A DNA stretch of 64,000 nucleotides from contig CAJFCJ010000005.1 in NCBI GenBank assembly GCA_904063045.1, positions 1,147,167-1,211,166 of the forward strand, in the 5' to 3' direction. The notes below the pieces were generated by a model, which was not told where the DNA came from, ran no database searches, and saw only the letters and a program-made list of their open reading frames with translations. A program made the position numbers and the translations under genes. This DNA is from Dimorphilus gyrociliatus (taxonomy: Eukaryota; Annelida; Polychaeta; Dinophilidae). Below, one piece after another: positions 38,936-51,672 of this stretch (the stretch's first letter is position 1; each line of letters begins with the position of its first letter).

Positions 38936-39184
38936 TCCCGAGTCTCTGTATGAAAACAATGATGGCCTATTCCGCTTCAAAAAATATGCGCTTTTTATTG
39001 GTTGGGAACTGGTATCCTAGCAAATACTCTAGGTATGGTAGTTGTTCCTGAGCTGGTTTAATATACTAAGTTTGGACTGTGGACATAACATACATGTGTA
39101 CGAATATTAATAGCAGACGAACTTTTCCAATAGCCTGATCGTTTTTTACCAAGAAAGTGATGTAAGAGGAAATCACTCTTACAA
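38936..39184. promoter_or_regulatory. Bidirectional promoter region, KPTN / GCN2
   Basis: Only 249 bp separates the two start codons. No TATA box is visible near either start. It contains one CCAAT-like word on the plus strand (about 39125-39131). Confidence 0.5.
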
Positions 39185-42100
39185 ATGTCGAACAACCTGG
39201 AAAGTCAGGAATTGGAGCTAAAAGCTCTTCAAGCAATGTTCGAAGAAGATATAACGGATCTTAGAAATGATGACCCTTGGAAAGTAAGCTTAGACATTAA
39301 AAACTTATTTTTGGTAGATTTAATCTCTGATCTTCGAATTGATGTAATACGTGTTTCAGATAAAAAGGCCTCCTGACATCAAAATAAACTTGAAACCTAT
39401 AGCCAGTAGTAGCTCAAAAGTTTATGTTTCTGTTGAATTCCATATTAAACTAAGCTCATCCTATCCCAAAGAGTAAATTAATTTTTAGAGAAAAGTATTT
39501 GAAACTAATTTTTATTTAATTTGTTAGTTTGCCAGAAATACTTGAAATATCAGATAATAAAGGCTTGTCAGAGAGTAGCATAAAGAAATTGGAAAAAGAA
39601 ATTAGGGAAAAGGCTGAAGAGAAGCAGGGAGAGGTTGATTGAAATGATATTTTTTTACTATGTTAAATTAATAAATAATCAAACACCTTTTAGGAAATTA
39701 TGTTTGAATTGATAAGTCTTATTCAACGTTATTTACAAGAAGTAAATGTGCCACCTAAAAAGTCATTTCACGACGATATGATAGAAAGAAAGGCTGAAGA
39801 GAGTCGTGAAAGAGTAAGAGAGGGGATAAAATTAGCTCAGGAAAAGGAAATATTAAAAAAACAAGAGGTAAAATTTTCGTATCTACATGAAAGTTCAAGA
39901 AGGCTGAAATGAATTTAACAAATTAAAAGCATGTTTTGGCATAACTTTTAGGAGGATGAACTTCAAGAAGCTATGGAAAGGCGTATGAATGAAGCTAGAC
40001 AAAAAAGAAAGGAAGCAAAGACGTATAGATTTCAAAACAGCCGTGGATCAGAATCGGATGGGAGTAGAAGGTCTGATTTAGCATTTTTAGTGTTACATTT
40101 AATGTTACCTTATATGTAATTCTTGCGTAAACCAATATATAGCTCTTCTCGACCAAGGCGAAGAAGTGACACACCAGATCTTGAAAACTCCCCGACAGAA
40201 GTGAGATGCGTTAGTTTCCCGATGAAAAAGTCTGCTGAAATTAAAGTCAATCTTGGACAATGCCTAGTTAGAACTGACTGTCATTCGACGTTTTTAGGAT
40301 TTAGATTAGATTCAGGAAAAAAAGCTATTATTAACGAATGGAATTTTATTTGGAGAATACCTAAACGGAAAAGGAAAACTGTAGAAGAGAAAGAGCAAGA
40401 TGCATGTGTATCTAAAAAGATTAATGAAAAGGTTATTATCAGCCTGAGATCATTTCAAATAGTTTTACATTAGTTAAGATTTATATATTTTTCAGATCTC
40501 AGTTTTTGAGCATGAATATAATACGGTTTTGAAACTTCAACATCCTTTATTGATTTTATATTTGTCTTTATTAAAAACTGAAGAGCAAGGCAAAATAACG
40601 GTCAATCTCTTGAGAGAAGATTCTTACGGAATTAACTTGAAATCGTTACATCTGATCAACAATAATCCTGCCAGTATAGAAACTATAAAAATCTATGTAC
40701 AGCAGCTAACAGAAGTACTTGCATATTTGCATAGTAAAAGTGTTATTCATGGGGATCTTACTCCCTGGTGTATTTGGATAAATGATTCCGGCTGCCTTAA
40801 ACTGTCTGATTACAGCTTAAAATCTAGGTAAGCCTACAGTTTCGTGCATGAAAGCAATTTTTCTTAGCCAGCATCTTTTCCACATAGCCTTGATCGTACA
40901 TATGCTGAATTCGAAAATGATAAGATTGGTAGTCATTTTGAGCTATTAGATGTTCTTCCTGTCGTCGGCAAGGGAAAACGAGCCGACATCTATCGATTGG
41001 TGAGAATTCGTTGATTTTTAAGATTTTATTATACGAAAATTTTATGCTGAAACTGTTTAAACAGGGAATAACAATGTTATCGGTGTATACTGGTTGTCTA
41101 CAAGCAAAACATAATCCAGATTATCCATCAAATATACCTAATAATTTTAAATTATTTTTAGATAGGTATTGCACTTGTTTTGTTCGATTTTGTAAATATT
41201 AATGAAATTGCAAATCTTACAGTTGTTTTTCTAACAAGAATATTACAATATCTCATTTGGGTCAACATATGTTTTTAAATGATTCTAACGATAAAGAAAT
41301 TTCTGGTAACAATGAAAAATTAGAGGCAGTAGGAGAATCTGGTAAATTTAATGACATAAAAACAAGTTAAACAGATGTAATTTATAAAATTTCTTCTTTT
41401 TAGTGATCGTCACCGAAAAAGAGATTATACCCTATGTAGGATTTAGACTAAAACAAGAATTTTCAGTACTTGATTCATTGGGTAAAGGTGGATTTGGTGA
41501 AGTTATTAAAGTTGGATTTACTATTTATCTATCTTTCATATCAATAGGTTCATTGAGCCAATTTATCTTTATTAGGTCCAAAACAAACTAGACGAAAGAT
41601 TTTATGCCATAAAATGCATTAAGTTGTCAAAGAAAAATATATCAGTTACCAGAAAGATGTTGCAAGAAGTTAAGCTATTATCTAGATTCAATCATGAAAA
41701 TGTTGTAAGGTATGTATCGGAGAGAATTCTTTGTGTAAATGTCTCAAGACTAAGTTACATTAAATTAAATTAAATTTTAAGATACTTCAATTCGTGGAAG
41801 GAGGAGGTCATTGAAGAGGAAAGCGAAAATTCATCGATATCTACTAATACAATAACTTCTGATAATGACGATCAATTTTTTGTTAATAGAAAAAAAAATG
41901 AAGATAGCCTCTTACCGTCTAGGCTGAACGTAAATATAATTTATAAGTTTAGAACAGATAATAAGTCCTTTTGTTTTAATTGGTATAAAAAGTTTTCAGC
42001 ATCCGACCATGTTATTCATACAAGTAGTCACTCCAGCTGGAGTCGTTCCGTATCCAATTTTGATGAGAGTGATGATGAGAAAGAAGACTTTCTTTCCGAT

Positions 42101-45100
42101 TTGGGACAATCTTTTCTGTTAGTTTCCTTCACTTTTATGAACACTTTATTTACCTTCTTCTTGTCCCTAGATTTCTTCCAGATAATGAAAAAGATGACAG
42201 TATTGTGTTTGAAAGTCCCTCAAATAAAGAAAACTTTAACGAGCCTTCTAAATCTAATAATCCTGAACTTGACCAAGTAAATTCTGACGATTCACCTAAA
42301 ACTACAGTGTATCTTTATATTCAAGTAGATTATTTATTAATATTAATGTGAAAGTGATTTATGTAACATTTTGAATGTTTTGTAGATGGAATATTGTGAT
42401 AAAAGTACATTAAGGACAGTGATAGACGAAGGTTTATATATGAATGAACAGCGTATGTGGAAAATGTTCAGGGAAATACTTGAAGGTCTATCGCATATTC
42501 ACGAAAAAGTTGGTTTGATTCTTTCATTCAGATATAAAGTAGCCTCAATTATCCAAAAAACTTTAATATTTTAGGGCATGATTCACAGAGACCTAAAACC
42601 CGCAAATATTTTTATAGATTCAAATGATCATATTAAGATAGGAGATTTTGGATTAGCTACAATGGGGATATTATCCACCAAAGAAGCCAACCAAGAAGCA
42701 GATATAACTGAACCTAATATTCCTGAGAATAGTAGTATGACCGGAAAGGTTGGTACGGTATTTTATGTTAGTCCAGAAGTTATGGAAAATCTCGGTCGTT
42801 ACGATCAAAAAGTTGATATGTTCAGTTTGGGTATTATTTTCTTTGAAATGAACTACAAACCTTTAAAAACTGCGATGGAACGCCACAAGGTCATTACAGA
42901 AGTTAGAAATCAGAGATTTCCAACAAATTTCGAAAAAAATAAGCCAAACTCACTTATTAAAATATTACAAGGTAAATGAACGAATAAATGAATGAATGAT
43001 AAATGGTAATTTTCTTTTCAAGGTCTTTTGGAGAATGATCCAATTAAAAGAGTTTCATGTAAAGATCTTCTACAAGGAGATCTAGTTCCTGTTCAAACTG
43101 AAAAAGTTGAAGAAATAATTAAAGCTGCTGTAGAGCAATCGGGTGGCAAATCTTCAAGATATATCCTCAATACTCTGTTCCAGCAGAAAGTGGCACGAGT
43201 TGATGATATAACGTATGATTTGCACATTCAGCATCCATCTGTGTCTTTTTGCGTTCTTCATCAAAAAACGGTTGATACCCTTACAAATTTGTTTAGAAAG
43301 CATAGTGCAGTTTACTTAAAGACGCCACTTCTGGTTCCAAGATCGGAAACTTATCAAGCAAATTGTCCACAATTTCTTGATTGCAATGGAACCTGCCTGT
43401 GCCTTCCGTATGATCTAAGAACTTCTTTCGCTAGATACGTGGCAAAACATTCAATATTTGACATTAAAAGATATTATATTGGAAATGTTTATAGAAAATG
43501 TGAGGACGAGCGAGCCCATCCAAAGGAGTTATTTGAAGTAGCTTTTGATATAGTGTGTAATCAAGCATTTACTCTAACAGCTGATAGTGAAATTTTATTA
43601 TTGTTATTAGACGTCTTGAGAGAATTTGAAATGTGCTCTCGTGATAAGCTAACTTTAACCCTTAGTCATTCAGATTTAACAAGAGGATTGTTCAATATTT
43701 TTGGAATTGCCGAAGATAAACATTTAGCAATCTTGAAACTATTCTCAGAAATAAAAAATAAAATTACCAAAAACGATATTAATGATATAGCTGATACTTC
43801 CTTATCTGAAAGAGACGTTCAAAGATTAAAAAGTTGTTTGCAAATCGAAGGTGAAAGCGTTCAGGTAGTTTCTTTCTTATAGTACTGTTTTCAGATTTCA
43901 TTTTTAATATCTCCGTAGGATTTTTCAAGTAAACTTGCTAACGAGATTAGAAATAGACATTCTACAAATGACCAAAAAATGATAAAATCTGCTCTGAAAC
44001 ATATCGAACAAGTACTAGAAATAAAAAAAGCAACTGAGAACTATTTTCAAAATATCCCGAGCATTCGCATAGGATTTTTGAATTCGACATCACTTGCTAA
44101 ATTTAATGGGATTATGCTTCAACTGTCTAAATCAATTACTAAGGGCAAGAGATTTGATACAATTGCTGTTGGTGGTCGTTACGACAACCTGCTAAAAAAT
44201 GTTGTACTTAAGCAAAAGATGGAGAATGTGGGAGCTGTTGGCATTAGCTTTAATTTTGATAGATTAAAAGAAGTATTGGGAAAACATGGAGAAAATTGTG
44301 CCATTTATGATGTTTTGATTTCCTGCATATCAGATCTCGATAAAACGTCTTGTCTATTGTTCCAATTAGCCAATAATTTAAGACAACTGGACTTTAAAGT
44401 AGATATTGTATTTACCTCTAATCTTTCGCCAAATGATATAAATGAGTTGTTTCGGAAAAACGGTGTTGTTCATGTAATATCGGCTCTTCCTTCGAAAGAA
44501 GATTTTGATTGTAAAGTATGTTGTGCTTGAATTTTAAACGTATTCTATATTAAAAGTTTCTCTCCTTATCAGGTTAGGTCGTTTATTATGGAAAAAATTA
44601 TAGAAAAAACTGTTTCGGTTAAAACAGTTCCAAATTACTTGTCGGCTTTAAGAAGGTCTGCAGTTGTCTTATTTTTTATATTTCAAATATAAATAAATAC
44701 TTTTTTATTTAATAGTAAAGAAAAAGAAGACACATCGGACCCCTACCAAAGTTACAATAAATCCTCAATATCTGGAACACTTGGTTACGAATATATGCCA
44801 AACTTCAAATCTTCAAATGCTCCGGCTGACTATACAGTATCATATTTTTCATACATAGGCGATAAACTGTCGCATGGTATGAAAAAAAAGCATGATCATC
44901 AGGTAGATTAATATTAATTCAAACATTCTTCATTCTGCTTTATACTTATCTTCATTTTACAGATTACCGCTCAAATGTCAAAGATCTTGATCAATATTAA
45001 TCCAAAAGCAAAGTGCGAGGTTCTGGTAACCGATTTGGATTTTTCTGTCATCAAGACAATAGCTGTTTATTTAGATTATGTCAGTGACCATAAAGAGCAA

Positions 45101-45392
45101 TTTCACCAGAGTGTAACTCAAGTATTGGAAAAGTAAATTTCAATTTATAGCTAGTGTAATCATTCGCACTGAGAAATTATTAAAAATTACAGGCATCAAC
45201 GACATCGAAAGTACATACTAGATTTTTGCGATGAAATTTATAAAGCTCGCAATAAATATCAGTAAGTGAACGTACTTCTTGAGCACAAATTAGAATATTT
45301 TTATTTTTACATTTTTCTTCTTCAGACAGCCTCCAGTAATTGTGCTATTTTGCATAAATAGCGATGGTTCATACTATAAATTGTTAATATAG
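39185..45392 (+). CDS. EIF2AK4: eIF2-alpha kinase GCN2 (EIF2AK4)
   Basis: 24 exons close in frame to 1,588 residues (human 1,649). Main exons: 39185-39283, 39360-39472, 39528-39633, 39694-39867, 39952-40070, 40143-40431, 40496-40827, 40888-40999, 41065-41165, 41223-41341, 41404-41510, 41576-41709, 41782-41929, 41993-42117, 42171-42324, 42386-42508, 42575-42971, 43023-43864, 43919-44515, 44573-44655, 44716-44902, 44963-45132, 45193-45261, 45326-45392. Domain order: RWD (ELKALQAMFEEDITDLR), charged helix, pseudokinase (VIHGDLTPWCIW), active kinase (GKGGFGEV, MIHRDLKPANIF, DFGLAT) with the usual acidic insert, HisRS-like domain and C-terminal domain. Role: senses uncharged tRNA or stalled ribosomes and phosphorylates eIF2-alpha. 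Confidence 0.96.
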
Positions 45393-45681
45393 TCAGCATC
45401 TAGCATCAAATAAACTGCTGAATTAAAAAAGAAGTGTCCTAAAAGAATGAAGCTGCTATATATTTATATAAATTTATATATTAGTGCAGTATAAATTTAT
45501 ATAGTATATACTATATTTAAATAAGCAAAATAGCGATATTTTAACAAGAAATTTTTATAAATTCTATATATAACAAGATAAATGTATTTCAAATTGAGAA
45601 AGACACATAAATTGAGCTATTAAATGACAAACTGCGCTAGAGTAGATAATCTTAAATTGTTGAAGAGCTTTGCTTCCCTCG
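45393..45681. other. Convergent 3' region, GCN2 / Rab escort protein
   Basis: 289 bp, AT-rich, with a nearly palindromic TATATTTATATAAATTTATATA stretch at about 45455-45510. It holds both 3' UTRs; no gene seen. Confidence 0.45.
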
Positions 45682-48404
45682 CTATGCATTGTCCTTTGCA
45701 GATTGCTCTGGAGCTGGAACGTTTGTTTCATTTGTCTCATTTGTTTCCTCTCCATCTTCTTTAGTTACATCTTCGCTAAATCCGTCAGCAGGTTTTGCTT
45801 CTGATGGATCATCAAATATGATATCTTCAGGATTAGGAGCCTTAGGTAAAAACTCCTCGGTCTCGCAGATATTTCTAAAGAGTAGACGGGCCTGAAGTGT
45901 AATAAATTTTGAAACAACGCTCTGCTTTTAAACAATGAAAAGTTTACCTTTGAAACACTATCATCCAAATCAAGATTTCCCAAAAGCTCAGAAGTAATGT
46001 AAACATTTTTAGGGCATTTTTCTGAAGTTATCTTTTCGCTTGCGTAATAGCTCTGATTATAGAACAGGGAATAAACAACATTGGGTTTGTCTTCAGATTT
46101 CTCAGTTTCAAAATTTAAGAAATTATTAGCTATTGGTTGTAAATCTTCTCTTGCTGTCTTATCTCTAGAACAGCTGATGTAGACAACATCTGATGAATTG
46201 AGGAAACCATTTAATTTATATATTCATCAATCAACTATAAATACAAACTTAAACCATCAGGACACGCTGCAGCAGCGTAAGGGACTTCAAAAATAGTAAT
46301 ACAATCTTTTGCTGATGATTTTGGAATATTCATAAGAGTTAGCTAAATGAAATGAACATTTCAGCATAATTTACAAACAAATAAAAAATTTGTCTATACC
46401 TCTTCTTGTTTCGATTCTTTGATAGATTTATCAGTAATTATCATAGCTCTGGAAACTTCACTACAGGGAAAATTTCAATTTACAGGTAAACTTGAATTAG
46501 CAATATTTTTGATATTCTACTCTCGATATATACCTTCGTTGTATTTTTTCATCAAGAAGACTACGAGAAGCGAATGAATAATTCATAATTATGTGTCTAT
46601 GGAATATCACAATTTCGTATGAATTCAAAATCTATATAATAATTTATCGTTACAAACTTGCATTTAATTCGCTGACCAGTTGTATCTATTATACCGATAG
46701 CTTGATTTGACTCATCTGTAATAATATTCGCGGCAGTTCTTTCTAGACAATAAGTTCCTCCGAAAACGGCACAAAACCTTGACAAACAAAAAATTACTCA
46801 AACCTTGTCGCTAAAAAGAAATAAACTTTCATGCCTGCAAAATGCCTGCGGTAGTTCCCCAGAACCAAACATTGGCCATAAGAAAGCAGTATTACCGTAG
46901 CGTCCAAGCGAACTTACAAATTTAACAGTCCTATCCAAACCCTAGTCAAAAGCATAGGTAAGTATTCTATATAGGCTGTCAGAACATTTGTACATACAAT
47001 TAACGTTGATGTTTCATCGTCGACCATAGCTATATTGTATTGTATGAAATGCCTTATGTTATCAGGTAATGACTTCGATATTAAAAATTCCCTAAATGGT
47101 CTTTCGGAAAAGGCTAAGGAGAATATTTTCTTTATTACTATGCTATATTAAAATGGAAAGTAATCCTTACAGTTATATTCTTCCGGTTGTTCCTTATATT
47201 TTAATGTATTTTGCAAAAATTTCATAAGAATTCTTTTTTCTGCCATACTGATGTCTTTGCTGCTGAAAACATCTGCTCTAGAGCAAGGAACCTAAAAATT
47301 TGAAGTAATGAGAAACTTTCTTAAATAAACGTAGTGCAGAAGTACCTTTTTTATTTCATTGTCTTGTAAAGTAAGAATTCTAGTGATGGTTTTAAATTCA
47401 ACATATTTCGCAACATCAGATGATATTAGGAGGTCTACCATATCACCACGACAGAATAATAGCTTTTAACAATATTAGCTTTCCATTAGATGTTTTAGAT
47501 TTAATAAAAAAAAATGTTTTTATGTACCCTCGGATTTAAATCGAGATTAAAGTGTCTATCCTGTTTTTCCATCTTCTGTTTGGTCCATAGTTTTTTTGAC
47601 GTTTTCGAGTCTTCTTTTTTCATTTGATTACATGTAGCTTTTTCTGTCACTTTTTCAATATCTTTTTCGCAAGGTTTACCGTCTTTGTCTGAGTCTATAA
47701 AATAATTTTGTCCCAGCTATATGAAATAATCGCTATTTATTGTAGTTACCAGTGTCTTGAACGCTTGAAGGTTCTCGATTTTCTTTCGGAGAAGATTCAG
47801 CATCTAATACACAAAGAATATATAAAGTTAATTTGCTTCCTTGCAAATATAAAGTCTTAAAGAACCTTTATCATCTTGCTCGGTTATTTCTTTCGAATCT
47901 TCTTCAGGCTCTTCACTGAAATATAGGTCGAAAACAAATTAAATGAAATCAAGTCAGTGTTGTAGAAAATACAAACTCTGGAACGAATATCTGTGATTCA
48001 TAGTTAGAGAAATTTGGAGAATCAATGTTTAACTTGATACATCTCTCTTCCGGAGAGATAAGTTGTTCTGAATCTATAGATTTATCCTCGAGTAGCTTTA
48101 AAATGTCAAGAAGAAATATCATTTAGTAAATAAGTTTCTTAAAATATGAATTTGTCTATTACTTTTGAACTAAATCGTTCCTGTAGACCTTTGAAAGTGA
48201 ACGAACCTACATCTGAACCATAGTAGCAATTCTTATCCATATGTAGCACCTTATATCCTATTCTGGAGAAGGCAGCAGCTGTTATACTCTCCACCAAACC
48301 TTTAGAATTCCAAGAGTGAGTTTTAAATTAAAAGGCTATTATATGCTGTTACCTGTTCCTAGAATAACTACGTCAAAGTCATCAGGTAACGATGATCCGG
48401 CCAT
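45682..48404 (-). CDS. CHM: Rab escort protein (REP/CHM)
   Basis: Sixteen exons on the minus strand: 48404-48353, 48299-48163, 48095-47977, 47915-47866, 47803-47750, 47694-47528, 47462-47346, 47291-47171, 47113-46998, 46941-46835, 46777-46658, 46596-46534, 46460-46400, 46342-46255, 46189-45948, 45891-45682; 607 residues (human REP1 653). The N-terminal FDVVILGTG is the dinucleotide-type loop of the GDI/REP fold. [26 protein letters not shown] and [34 protein letters not shown] are the conserved SCR regions. [12 protein letters not shown] and LFRNI...[11 protein letters not shown] complete the C-terminus. A Glu/Lys-rich insert (exons 3-6) replaces the variable REP insert. Role: presents Rab GTPases to geranylgeranyl transferase II. 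The intron at 46834 starts with GC. Confidence 0.93.
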
Positions 48405-48880
48405 TTTAGTTTCTATTGAAGGTAATTATTTAGCTGTTTTGAATTAAACAATCATTTATAGTACAAGGTATTTATTTCGTAATTTTATTGTGGATTATTC
48501 ATTCTACACTTTCGTGTCTATTGACACGTGTGCAAACTGTTTCTCACTTAATTTGATAACGATAATACCTTTATTAATATATTGCCTTATGTAAAGCTCT
48601 TGATATCGAAAATGTTGTTTTAAGGAAGAAATTTAAGTTTTTTCGGGTTACCTATTGTTCAGGACCGAGCATTAGAAATATTGTTCGGTTTACGTGGATC
48701 TATCCGGAAAAGGCGGGAAATTCAATTTTATTTGATTTCATCTATTATAATATAATGAAAGCTAATTCACATTCCAATCGATAAGCACAGCATGCAGAAA
48801 ATTCAATTACGCGTTTAGTAATTCAGAAAATTATAAAATAACAACTCAGCTGTAGAGAGAATTAATCCATATGCTGTAAA
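48405..48880. promoter_or_regulatory. Divergent promoter region, REP / EEP-like gene
   Basis: 476 bp. GGCGGGAAA (48712-48720) is a canonical E2F site. A CACGTG E-box lies at about 48533-48538. No gene is seen. Confidence 0.45.
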
Positions 48881-49770
48881 ATGGTCAACGTAATGTCTTT
48901 AAACCTAAAAGGACGGCTGAAAATTCGTCAAGAAAAGTCGGAGTACGAAGAGAAATTTCTTAAGAGATTGCTCCACTATTTTGAATATGATATTATCTTT
49001 GGGCACGAAGCATCTCAACTGCCAGATGCCGTATCATCACATCAATCAATTGGAACAGGAGAAGCATTTATCCTTTTCAATAAAAAGAGGTATGCAGTCC
49101 TGTCGGAAACTCGATTTCAACATCGATTTTTTCCAATAAAAAACTGTGGCAAGTTTATCGCTTTAGAACTAGAAGATAAACATACTGGAGGAAAATTATT
49201 AGCTGTTTCTTGGAAAATTGATTCAAGGCTACTAAAACAGAAGTGCATTGAAGTTGTCAACCAGTTAACTGACTTTATATCAAGTGTCAGAATCGTTGAT
49301 AATATTCCAGTAATTATTGGGGGCGTTTTTGGGATATCAGTTTTTGATGCACTGGATAACTTACCAGGCGAAGTTTCGTGTCATGGGTATAACCCTCTTA
49401 CATTCCGGCGTCAAATGCGTGCCTCGGGTAGCCTATTTTCCATTTTTGCTTTTAAACAATAGAAAACGCCAATTAAATTACAATATACATTTCAGATTTT
49501 TTCTTGACGTCAGACAATGTCGATATGTTTCAAATTCAGCCTTTAATTTTCGAATCGGTAAATTTGAAGCAATTGCATGGAAGGGTGAGGATGAATGCCG
49601 AAGACGTTTTCTATTTCGATCCAGTTATAGCGGAATTTGAGATGGAGAACCTAAGAAAATCTGTCGATCCTACTAAAATACCTATTTCTGCGGAGAAGGA
49701 AGAGGAAAATGCAGAAAGTGAAGAGGTTGAAAGAGAAACTCTCAAGTACGTAAACGTAATTACCATATGA
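48881..49770 (+). CDS. Degenerate endonuclease/exonuclease/phosphatase (EEP, DNase I-like) fold protein
   Basis: Two exons, 48881-49427 and 49496-49770; 273 residues. The EEP layout is visible: MSLNLKG (usual M-S-x-N start), a Glu in FGHEASQ (metal-binding Glu position), IIGGVFG where active enzymes have GDFN, DFFLTSDN (like IDYIFVSD), and FYFDPVIAEFEM where active enzymes have SDHDPV. Thus the Asp/Asn of GDFN and the catalytic His of SDH are both replaced. This predicts a pseudoenzyme or a strongly changed active site. An acidic tail (EKEEENAESEEVERE) ends the protein. I cannot name an orthologue. It is tail-to-tail with PGPEP1 and head-to-head with REP. Confidence 0.6.
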
Positions 49771-49917
49771 AAGCAGCGGATGTCTATAATGTATAAATCT
49801 ATAGTCACGGAAAATTGCAAACAAACTTGTAAGATTGTTGATTATATCATTGATAGAAAAGACTAAAGTAGAATAATAATATTTTATTTGATTAAAACTT
49901 CGAAAAAACGAAATTAT

Positions 49918-50502
49918 TCATTTAATTTGTTTTAGTATGTCGTTTATAACGAAACGTAATCCTTCTGCCAATTCTGTTATTGTATATGGTTTATTCTCTG
50001 GTGGTACGTGAATAAATAAGGTCCGGCGATCATTTTCACATAATGACATGTAGTAGATATACTCGCATAAATATCTTCCAGCATCATTAGAAATTGTTGC
50101 CTTAATTGGATAGTTTTCATTCATATTGGTACAAATTATTTTCAAGTCAAGTTTAGAATGAATACAATCTTCTCCATTCTCTTTACATACATTACCTTCT
50201 GGGAGACTAGAATTTACATCACATAAATTATAAGAGCAATTATGAGCACATTCTTCCAATGTAATGCAATTAGCTTTAGCAGAAACTCCCACGTGAATCA
50301 CTAACTCTGGATTATATTCTTTCCAAAGCATTGGGACTGTCTTCTTAACTGTTTCATACGAAACTGGCACCTCCTGAATTACAAGCAAGAAGTCATCAGT
50401 TTCTATACCCATCTCATGCAATTTTTTAACAGCTAGCCAAGACGGATTTTCAACATAATCTCCGAAAGATCCAAAACCAGTTACAAGGATAACTTTCTTC
50501 AT
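49918..50502 (-). CDS. PGPEP1: Pyroglutamyl-peptidase I (C15 family)
   Basis: Single exon, 194 residues (human 209). VTGFGSFGDYVENPSW is the family start. VPVSYE supplies the catalytic Glu, SNDAGRYLCEYIYY the catalytic Cys and LFIHVPP the catalytic His. Reaction: removes N-terminal pyroglutamate from peptides in the cytosol. The absence of introns contrasts with most neighbours. A stretch of extra Cys/Asn (CAHNCSYNLCD) occurs after the Glu. Confidence 0.93.
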   Translation of the reverse strand: MKKVILVTGFGSFGDYVENPSWLAVKKLHEMGIETDDFLLVIQEVPVSYETVKKTVPMLWKEYNPELVIHVGVSAKANCITLEECAHNCSYNLCDVNSSLPEGNVCKENGEDCIHSKLDLKIICTNMNENYPIKATISNDAGRYLCEYIYYMSLCENDRRTLFIHVPPENKPYTITELAEGLRFVINDILKQIK

Positions 50503-50809
50503 TTTCTATTTTCAAACTGTCAGTTTCAACTTCTTAAAAATATGAAAAATTTGGATATTATATTTCAATTATAAATATAACGTAAACTTTATCATTGTAT
50601 TTATTTAATGTATTTGTTTAACAATAATCAATTGACCTACAATAGTTTGTTTGATTGACTTGATATAGTATGAGAGCGTACTGAAATGAAAAAAACAGTG
50701 CACTAAAATACCTAAAATTCAATAATAGAAATAAAATACTCCATTCCTAAATGTACTAAGACAATTAAGTATTATTTAAATTCATTGGAATCAAATTTAG
50801 AATGCTTGA
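50503..50809. other. Intergenic region, PGPEP1 / PTPS
   Basis: 307 bp between two minus-strand genes; AT-rich, nothing recognised beyond the likely PTPS 3' UTR and PGPEP1 promoter. Confidence 0.45.
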
Positions 50810-51367
50810 TTATTCGAATTCTCCCCTGAATACTACGATATTTTTATCGGTCTCATGTAGCTTGATTTCATGAAGCTGAACTCCTTTAGGAATTTCGTTT
50901 ACTATACTTTTCCATATAAAGTAGGCAATATTTTCCGCAGTACTTGTATATGTCGCAAAAAAGTCCACTTGTTCGTCCAGATTCTTGTGATCAACGATAC
51001 ACATAACTTTGTTCTGAATAATTTCTTTAAGATCAGTAATATTCATCACAAGACCATTTTGGTCTACTGGTCCTTTTACGGTCACTTCAACTGTTTCGTA
51101 ATAATAAGAAATATAAGCAGCTAAACGCTTAATTTTTTCAAAAAATTCAGTAATTCAAATTTATTATAGATTTTATTTTATCATTCTCAGTTATTTATTT
51201 AACATGATCTTTGTACCTTTGTAGTTATGGCCATGTCCATATATGTTATTACACTTTCCAAAAAGCTCTTTATTCTCTTCATCGCTCAAACATTTACTAT
51301 GGAGTCTATGCGAAGAGCTGAAGCATTCAATTCTTGTTAGGTAAGCGATGGGTCTTTTGGAAGACAT
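50810..51367 (-). CDS. PTS: 6-pyruvoyl tetrahydropterin synthase
   Basis: Two exons, 51367-51217 and 51090-50810; 143 residues (human 145). The Zn ligands His in SSSHRLHS and GHGHNY and the catalytic Cys of FGKCNN are present, as are LDEQVDFFA (cf. LDMDVPYFA), [11 protein letters not shown] and the C-terminal [15 protein letters not shown]. Reaction: converts dihydroneopterin triphosphate to 6-pyruvoyl-tetrahydropterin in tetrahydrobiopterin synthesis. A Met at 51085 inside exon 2 is not the true start. Confidence 0.95.
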
Positions 51368-51370
51368 GTC

Positions 51371-51426
51371 TTACTGAAAATGATAATACTGTTTGTTCCA
51401 GCTATTTATAACTAAAAACTGAGAAT
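51371..51426. repeat. Direct-repeat copy 1 (5' flank of PTPS)
   Basis: The 27-bp block 51371-51397 is repeated exactly at 52100-52126. The following TAAAAACTGAGAATT block is also shared but is separated here by about 15 bp. Confidence 0.8.
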
Positions 51427-51672
51427 TTCATGCGGGATATAGGGGTGAATTTGATTAAAAGCATTCTAAATTTAAAACCGTTTTAAATAGTTGAAAGAAT
51501 GCGTAATTTCTCACCTTCAGAATTAAGTATTGTGAAAGAACCTATACATTTATTATTCTACAGAGGGCGGGTTTGCTTTGCACTTCCGGTTCCGCTTACA
51601 ACAAACTCGAATCCCGCGCTGCTCAAAGACTCTGTTTAGAATAAAACTGAGAGAAAGGAGTGCATTTTACAA

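Noticed and set aside
45455-45510. AT palindrome after GCN2 as a possible structured RNA
   Set aside because: Simple TATA/AAATTT composition explains the symmetry; no conserved RNA family pattern.
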